Assembly: GCF_035582795.1 (NCBI RefSeq)
Contig: NC_134373.1
Location: 14,592,001-14,656,000, forward strand
Direction of reading: 5' to 3'
DNA length: 64,000 nucleotides
Source of the DNA: Mycteria americana
Lineage: Eukaryota; Chordata; Aves; Ciconiiformes; Ciconiidae
The translations under genes and the position numbers were made by a program. The notes below the pieces were generated by a model. The model saw only the letters and a list, made by a program, of their open reading frames with translations, was not told the DNA's origin and did no database searches. This document shows positions 58,501 through 64,000 of this stretch, in pieces; the stretch's first letter is position 1; each line of letters begins with the position of its first letter.

Positions 58501-61500
58501 TTCAAGAAGAATTAATCATCTCTGTTGAGGTCCAACGGTTTAGAATTTTAATTATTTAAGTCATGAGAAATAATTCCATGAACACAGGACCAACTTTATA
58601 AAGGTGTTAGTATGCAGGAAAAAGTTTAACAGAAGATGGGAAGTAGCTTGAAATATGGGTAGTACATTACAGAAGTCTTTACAATAACTGATGTCAAAGC
58701 TCTTTCTTGCTAGTAATGAAAACAACACTTTGGATATAATTGCAGAACTAATTTGACAACTTTGCTTTCTAAAATTTTATCTGTGCTTCACAGAATGGCA
58801 GTCTTCCTCTGAATCTAACATTTGTGTTTTCAGATCAACAGGTCGTAGGAACACTTTCAAGTAGAGAACTCCACAGGGCACATTAAGATCAGATATAGCA
58901 GAGATAGCTGGAGAAGCTTAGCTGCTAACTCCCAGTTCAGACTCACCCCATGACCAGAACAGACTTTTCCATTAGAACCAATGGGACAGCTGCTTATGTT
59001 CAAGGACTGAATTGGCAGGCACTTTTTGTCCAGACACATCATGTGAGGTCCACATGGAGCTCCATCCTCCACATAACCTAAATCCGTATCATCATCTAAA
59101 AGAACATGAGCACCACTGGGAGAAATAATTTTTAAGACACTATTAGTATCATGACTGGAGTCTTTTGAAAATATTAAACATGTTAGTGGAGATACTAAAA
59201 ACTTCATACCTTTCTGTCATTCAAGCATACAGACAGATTGAACAAAATTATAGTTTTTCTGTCTGTCCACAGCATTGACAAGGTGTTCCAGTTGTCAGAG
59301 TAAAAAGAAGTCCAGATAATGACTTAAATACTCAAAAAAGGCACCTTAGGCTCTGGGGGGTTTTTAACAGTCTTTGATGGGCTGTGCTTTTTTCTTTTTT
59401 TTTTTTTTAATTCTTTTTTTTTCCTTTGCACAGTAGACTAAAACCCATTTACCTGCCCTTTACCTGAACTGTAGCTTAACATCTTATCCTGCCACAACTC
59501 TTCAGTTTCCTCCCTCTCAGCCTTCACTTCCCTACAGCTATTTCTCTGAGGATATAGTACTCAAAAACATTACGTTTAATATACGGGTCTTCAGCAATTA
59601 CAGACTTCCCCGCCAAAAAATATAATGCTGAGCATTAAACTCTGACTGTGAAGTTCTGCTACTGGAGAGACCAGATAGAGCAATCAGGAGGATAACCCAC
59701 ATTTCGCCCTCTTTAAATGTGGAATATTAGCCTTTTTATTTGTCCTGGTTCCGGCTGGGATAGAGTTAATTTTCTTCCTAGTAGCTGGTGTAGTGCTGTG
59801 TTTTGGATTTAGTAAGGACTTTTCAGCTTCCCATGCTCTGCCAGGTGCACAAGAACCTGGGAGGGGGCACAGCCAGGACAGCTGACCCAAACTGGCCAAA
59901 GGGATATTCCATACCAGACGGCATCATGCTCAGTATCGAAACTGGGAGGAGCTGGCCAGGGGGCAGCAATCGCTGCTCGGGGACTGGCTGGGCGTTGATC
60001 AGCGGGTGGTGAGCAGCTGCATCACTTGGTTTTTTTGTTTTTCCCTGGGTTTTGTTCCTCTCTCTCTCCCTCTCTTGTTATATTCTTTTTCATTACAATT
60101 TATGATTATTATTTATTATTATTACTTTATTGCAATTATTAAACTGTTCTTATCTCAGCCATGAGTTTTCTTACTGTGCTCTTCAGATTCTCTCCCCCAT
60201 CCCACCAGGACAGGGGAAGGTGAGCGAGTGGCTGTGTGGTGCTTATTTGCCAACTGGGGTTAAACCACGACATTGTTTTTTTAATCAAAAGAAATACCAC
60301 TCAGAATAATGATTTTGCTGTAAGATATTAATTACCTAAAAAACTTACAATTTTACATTTATGTTTATCTTAATTCAATTAGGTTTGACAAAGCAAAATC
60401 ATGTTGGAACACTGCATTATCTCTTACCTGCAGTCCACTATTCGTCCTTGATGATAAAAAGAATTTGGGATAATTTCTCCTTGAACTTGACCAACTCGTG
60501 GAACTCTAGTAAGATTAGTACAGAGTAAAAAGCCACAGAAAACATCACTGTAAAATGAAAACATAAATCAAAAAGTTACTGGAACAATATGAAGTAAACT
60601 TACAAAAAAGAAAGCCTGGCAATGATGCTGCTGATCACATTAAGTAATATATTACCATAAGCTGCATGATAGACTTTCAGAGTACAAGACTGGAAATAAA
60701 ATATTATTTGTATAAATGACAAGAGGCAGAAACAAGTAATCGTTCATTCTAATGCGCCAGTGAATGTTCACATCAACAAAAAATTTATCTGTGCTCTAAA
60801 TACAACACAGTACAATTAAGAGGAGCCAAATTGTACAAACTTTGTCATATCAGGCTAAATTACATTTCCCTCTCTCTAGCAGCTTGGACGCTGTACATTA
60901 ATGTGAAGTTTGAATTTTTAATTGTATTTTATTTCCCTTGCAGGACAACAGAACCATAATAACAATTGTTAGCATGCAGCGTGTGTGCCTGAAATTTGGT
61001 AATGAATCTGCTTTATTTGATGTTATATGTGCAATCTTCGATAGAAGCATATAAGCTTAAAACTTCCATCTCTTACTCTAATTGTCCTAAGTCATAGAAG
61101 CAGCTGGATGAATGCCGGAAATTGTGTTTTTTAAAATTGCAAAAAATTTAAATGGCCCTTCAGCTAGACCATTTCTCTGCATCTCTCTACTGACCAAGAA
61201 AAGCTTTTATACAAATGAGGTTTTTAATATACATATCAGAACAACACTATTCTCATCTAAATATGAAAAAAATCCACTAAACAACTTCTTTGCTTATGAT
61301 CCTGTCTGAAAAGTGAATCATGTAATTAAAAAAAAAAAAAAAAAGCCACTTGACAAACATCAGATAGTCAAAAAAGGAAAACACCATTCCAAGACTGAAA
61401 TTTTTACATGCATACTTAAAAATTATAAAACAGTAAGTAAATTAGGAGAAATGTAATTCTATCCACTAATGATAATTAACTTGAAAAGTAAATTTAATCA

Positions 61501-63824
61501 AATATTCATCTAGTAATGATCACATGCAAATGAATCAGCTATTTTCTCTGTAGCATCCAAATGTCTAATGGTCCTCTCTGGTCAAAATAAAGGTTGGAAT
61601 AAACTTGAAATAGCACAATCTGCTATCGATCCCAGAGCAAACGAAAATAGTGTATGTATTTGCAGCCTAATTTATCCCTACCAAGTCTGAGGTGTTTGTA
61701 TATTATGAACTTGTGACTTTTTGCTGCCTTGTCCCCCAGTTCCTCTGAAAGAATTAAAAGTCATGGTACATTCTTCTGAAAATCTGGAATTCTTTAGAAG
61801 TGTATTGCTGAGTCACCCATGAATTTGTCAGAATGAGCTATGGAACTTTTTCCAGATGCAAACCTTGTGAGGGAAAGAAGATTCAAAATAATGCAAAACA
61901 AACTGCTGAAACATTCATGAAAATGTAGACAATATTAAACCAGTATTAATCTATTTAAAATACAGATAATGTCTACCAAGCTGAACTTACTGTTTGCTAC
62001 ACTGAATCCATCGGTCTCCATCCTTTCCACAGTTTCCTTTTTTTGTGCCTTCTGTATTAAGCTTTTCATAACAAAATTTGTCAGATCCTGAAGACTCTGT
62101 TGATGAAGAAAGGAAAAAGGAATGTACTTTCTACTGGCAACATGAGAGCTTTGACAACCTGCATAATTTATTGCAGCAGTTCTCTGTATTTTTTTAATAC
62201 AAAACAGAAATCTAACCACATGTGTATGTACACAGATGGTATTTTCCAGTGACTACAGTGGGAACCTAGCAGACTGAACTGCAATACCTGCAGATGGCTT
62301 TTCTAAAAAAATGCTCAATGTTCAAAATTTGCTCCAAACTTTTAAAAAAGCAATTTCCACAGTGTCTGTATTGTCTTCTGCATTTGAATTTATCTGTGGT
62401 CTAATTTTGTTCGCTTCGTAACAGTTGCACATAGAGTTAATCTAGTTGTTTGCACTGCAATTGTTCCTGATTTGTATTTTAGGAGATCAAAGATTTTATA
62501 CGTGGCATATACCATAAGCATATGTTCTGACATCAACTCAATGTTTAGTTTATTTTATTTTTAGGAGTTTACAGAGAAAACAAGGTTGAACAGTCAGAGT
62601 GTAATTTCTACTGCTTTTTAGGAGTAGAAATCTGGACTAATAGGTTTAAAACCACAATTATTACTAACAAGCCCATTTATTTTTTCTAAAAATCAATTAA
62701 AAAGAAAAGCACAACAATTATACAGAGGAATATAAAATATTAAAGGTAAATAAGACAGAGTAGTTTAAGTAAAATCACTTGTACAGAAGACAAAAATATT
62801 TTAAAATATAAGTGTGTAAGATACAAAGAAATTAGTTAACACTAACATCTATTGCCTTTAATATTATCAATAAATGTGACGTGGCAACATAAAACTCAAA
62901 AAGGCATCAGAAGACAAAGAAAATGTTGTCTCCAACCAATTTTACACTTATATAGCATCTTTGGTATTGTACAAGACAAACAATAAATGATAAAACTATA
63001 TCCCTCCCCTCCCATCTTGCCTAGAATGGAATGATTCTTCTGCCTCAGATAGGCAGTGTCAGCAGTGGCAGTTATGATTGGACAAAATGCACAAGAAAAC
63101 ATTAAGTGCTAGAGTACAGGACATCCTGATAGTTCTGCTCTGCTGAACTGTCTCAAAGTCATTACACAAAGCATTTATCCCCTCTCAGCTGCAAGCAAAA
63201 TCCATTGCAACTGCAATTCTATTTTACTCAACACCTCTGGGCTTAAATTCGTACTATGTATATTTAAATTCACACCAACGCACTAATTTTCCTGACTTGT
63301 AGGATGGTATAGCAAAGAGAGGGCAAGGTGGAGCAGCTTTAGCATGAACCACTGCTGGAATAATGGAATTGACAACTGTCATTAAAAACCCCAAAAACAT
63401 CTGGTTTGAACTATACCAAAAAAATCCTCAAACCCATTTTTTTTTTTTTCCCCTGGTAAGAGTAACTTAGAGTTGCCAGTATTTTGTATGTTTTCTCACC
63501 TAATTCCACCAGAGTCCAGCATTTGCTGCCCTACGTATGTCTGCAACCACATCACATCAGAACAATCTCACTATCATCACTCTCAAACTCGAAATTTCAC
63601 TTGGCAATCAAGCCACAGTTTCTCACTGCAGCCTACTCTACTAAGCAGAAAACTTTAACTTACAACAGCAAGAACAAAAAATAAAAATACTAAAAATGCA
63701 AAACAAAGGCAGGAATAAACCAGAAATAAAATACATTTAAGGTAGTTAAAGTCAACCTACTAGATCCCCAGATATATTTGCACTGATTATCTCTTGTCTT
63801 GCATTCACCATTATAGCAACGACC
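40472..63824 (-). CDS. ADAM23: ADAM23, C-terminal exons (gene partial at right)
   Basis: Minus-strand exons 63824-63761, 62096-61991, 60547-60428, 59115-58947, 57029-56918, one of two transmembrane exons (53456-53366 or 48162-48072) and 40520-40472 join in frame to 236 residues plus TGA. They cover the end of the cysteine-rich region (from [15 protein letters not shown]), an EGF-like module ([17 protein letters not shown]), the membrane span and the tail [19 protein letters not shown]23 is a neuronal type I membrane protein of the disintegrin-metalloprotease family, known to be catalytically inactive and to bind LGI proteins and integrin alphaV-beta3. The prodomain, metalloprotease-like and disintegrin exons lie beyond the right edge. 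All junctions keep phase and use GT-AG sites. The [16 protein letters not shown] segment distinguishes it from ADAM22 and ADAM11. Confidence 0.95.
47446..47520. repeat. Tandem duplication with oligo-A
   Basis: GTGAATTGATATT followed by an A-run and ATCA occurs at about 47446-47478 and again at about 47490-47520, with an extra GTGAATTGATATT between, giving a short AT-rich tandem array. Confidence 0.7.
47671..47709. repeat. 18-bp tandem duplication
   Basis: CTCTGTAATACAGTAACA is present twice in a row. Each unit contains the palindrome CTGTAATACAG, so each can form a small hairpin. Confidence 0.65.
48072..48162 (-). CDS. ADAM23: ADAM23 alternative transmembrane exon (second of pair, alpha-like)
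   Basis: The acceptor is TTTATCACAG and the donor is AA|GTAAGC. The length is 91 bp with the same phases as the 53.4 kb exon. It encodes [20 protein letters not shown] followed by a valine-rich span and GGTGWGFK, the segment of the canonical ADAM23 protein as I recall it. A GCATG (Rbfox-type) motif lies 12 nt into the downstream intron (48059-48055). Confidence 0.95.
50069..50088. repeat. (GT)10 microsatellite
   Basis: A perfect alternating GT run in an ADAM23 intron, preceded by a short G-run. Confidence 0.9.
52691..52728. repeat. TA/CA alternating tract
   Basis: An interrupted purine-pyrimidine alternating tract (CGTGTGTATATATACATATA and then ACACACACACATATATA). Confidence 0.8.
53366..53456 (-). 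CDS. ADAM23: ADAM23 alternative transmembrane exon (first of pair, beta-like)
   Basis: The acceptor is CCTCCACACAG and the donor is GA|GTAAGC. The length is 91 bp, one base in and two out. It encodes [20 protein letters not shown] followed by the FGGTGWGIE motif, a hydrophobic span ending like its sister exon. It is transcribed before the alpha-like exon. Known human ADAM23 splice forms differ in exactly this segment, so I read it as the alternative transmembrane cassette. Confidence 0.85.
53457..56917 (-). other. ADAM23: ADAM23 intron upstream of the beta-like exon
   Basis: A 3.5-kb AT-rich intron with a short CA run (about 54344-54356). Nothing else is supported. Confidence 0.5.
56918..57029 (-). 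CDS. ADAM23: ADAM23 EGF-like exon and stalk
   Basis: The acceptor is TTCTTTTCCAG and the donor is AAGG|GTTTGT. The length is 112 bp, phase 0 in and one base out. It encodes the rest of the EGF-like module ([19 protein letters not shown]) and a short charged juxtamembrane stalk ending KKDEGPK. The one-base overhang feeds either transmembrane exon. Confidence 0.94.
57030..58946 (-). other. ADAM23: ADAM23 intron before the EGF exon
   Basis: A 1.9-kb intron with an A-run of about 16 at 58279-58294. No other feature was recognised. Confidence 0.5.
58947..59115 (-). CDS. ADAM23: ADAM23 cysteine-rich/EGF start exon
   Basis: The acceptor is TTTCTCCCAG and the donor is GGG|GTGAGT. The length is 169 bp, one base in and phase 0 out. 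It encodes [33 protein letters not shown] and the first EGF cysteine (KVCSGHG). The contiguous open frame extends past both sites into intron and should not be read as protein there. Confidence 0.95.
59741..60272 (+). mobile_element. Solo LTR of an avian endogenous retrovirus
   Basis: An isolated LTR of about 532 bp in an ADAM23 intron. It begins TGTCCTGGTT and ends AACCACGACA, giving TG...CA ends in an imperfect 10-bp inverted repeat. The flanks TTATT and TTGTT could be a degraded 5-bp target duplication. No internal retroviral genes are adjacent, so it is a solo LTR. Orientation is assumed from the TG...CA convention and is not proved. The family was not determined. Confidence 0.75.
60428..60547 (-). 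CDS. ADAM23: ADAM23 cysteine-rich exon ([12 protein letters not shown])
   Basis: The acceptor is ATTTTACAG and the donor is CAG|GTAAGA. The length is 120 bp, one base in and two out. It encodes [19 protein letters not shown] and [15 protein letters not shown]. Asn-Leu-Thr is a possible N-glycosylation site. Confidence 0.95.
60548..61990 (-). other. ADAM23: ADAM23 intron
   Basis: A 1.4-kb intron with an A-run at 61328-61344. No repeat family or exon was recognised. Confidence 0.5.
61991..62096 (-). CDS. ADAM23: ADAM23 cysteine-rich exon ([11 protein letters not shown])
   Basis: The acceptor is CATCAACAG and the donor is CA|GTAAGT. The length is 106 bp. It encodes [20 protein letters not shown] and then [10 protein letters not shown], matching the recalled ADAM23 order in the cysteine-rich domain. 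Confidence 0.94.
62097..63760 (-). other. ADAM23: ADAM23 intron
   Basis: A 1.7-kb AT-rich intron. I see nothing in it beyond a short T-run near 63439. Confidence 0.5.
63761..63824 (-). CDS. ADAM23: ADAM23 cysteine-rich exon (GRCYNGEC)
   Basis: The acceptor is TTTGTTTAG and the donor is A|GTAGGT. The length is 64 bp, phase 0 in and one base out. It encodes [20 protein letters not shown], with three cysteines of the ADAM cysteine-rich domain. It is the most upstream exon found in the window. Confidence 0.93.
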
Positions 63825-64000
63825 CTAAACAAAACACGACATGTTAGCAATGAGAACTGAACACTATTTCATTTCCTTCCCCTCCCCAACAAATGCGTCA
63901 TTTTGATTCTTCACACACATATTGGGAGGTATAATAGTTTTCATAAATTTGGGTAGATGGAGTACACATTTTGGCCCAGATTCTCAAAGTCAGTTGGTGT
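63825..64000 (-). other. ADAM23: ADAM23 intron at right edge
   Basis: The intron upstream of the GRCYNGEC exon, cut by the window edge. Confidence 0.5.

Noticed and set aside
58857-59207. Reading the whole 116-codon minus-strand frame as one protein
   Set aside because: Only 58947-59115 is exon. The ends run through clear acceptor and donor sites and do not match ADAM23.
59803-60012. Short open frame within the LTR as a retroviral gene
   Set aside because: It is inside the LTR, has no gag, pol or env motif, and no internal retroviral sequence is adjacent.

Overview
The window is vertebrate nuclear DNA and almost certainly comes from a bird. The repeats are CR1-type LINEs ending in the ATTCTATG-type octamer tail, and there is one avian-style solo LTR. 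The genes are interrupted by GT-AG introns of 0.6-8 kb. The gene order DYTN - FAM237A - ADAM23 matches what I recall of the amniote block on human 2q33. Species cannot be fixed from the sequence alone.

Layout, left to right. (1) About 4.1-12.6 kb, plus strand: the last six coding exons of dystrotelin (DYTN), from just after the expected ZZ domain to the stop codon. The upstream EF-hand and ZZ exons must lie left of the window. A long 5'-truncated CR1 element (about 1.75-3.54 kb) sits in the intron before the first visible exon. (2) About 17.8-22.8 kb, minus strand: both coding exons of FAM237A, the precursor of neurosecretory protein GL. They join in frame to a 182-residue preproprotein with a signal peptide, two cysteines and a Gly-Leu-Gly-Arg-Arg amidation/cleavage site. 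A CpG-rich block at about 25.85-26.46 kb, with a minus-strand splice donor and a CRE-like TGACGTAA, is the likely promoter and non-coding first exon. (3) About 26.5-37 kb: intergenic DNA with no supported gene. (4) About 37-64 kb, minus strand: the 3' half of ADAM23, i.e. the end of the cysteine-rich region, the EGF-like module, two alternative transmembrane exons and the terminal exon with the short cytoplasmic tail and a long 3' UTR. DYTN is tail-to-tail with the other two genes.

The most interesting feature is the ADAM23 C-terminal exon cassette. Two 91-bp exons (53366-53456 and 48072-48162) have identical intron phases and each encodes a transmembrane segment; 15 of 31 residues are identical. 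They behave as a duplicated, mutually exclusive pair. Using either one gives the same cytoplasmic tail. Using both hits a TAG two codons into the second exon. Skipping both shifts the terminal exon into another frame that stays open for 48 codons past the normal stop, giving a candidate soluble isoform with a new C-terminus.

Mobile and repetitive DNA: three CR1 pieces, one solo LTR inside an ADAM23 intron, a three-unit 32-bp tandem repeat, tRNA-like (SINE-like) blocks near 21.1-21.4 kb, several short tandem duplications and a few microsatellites. There is no operon, CRISPR array or other prokaryotic feature. Exon boundaries were read by eye from GT/AG sites, phase continuity and remembered family sequences; no alignment was run.
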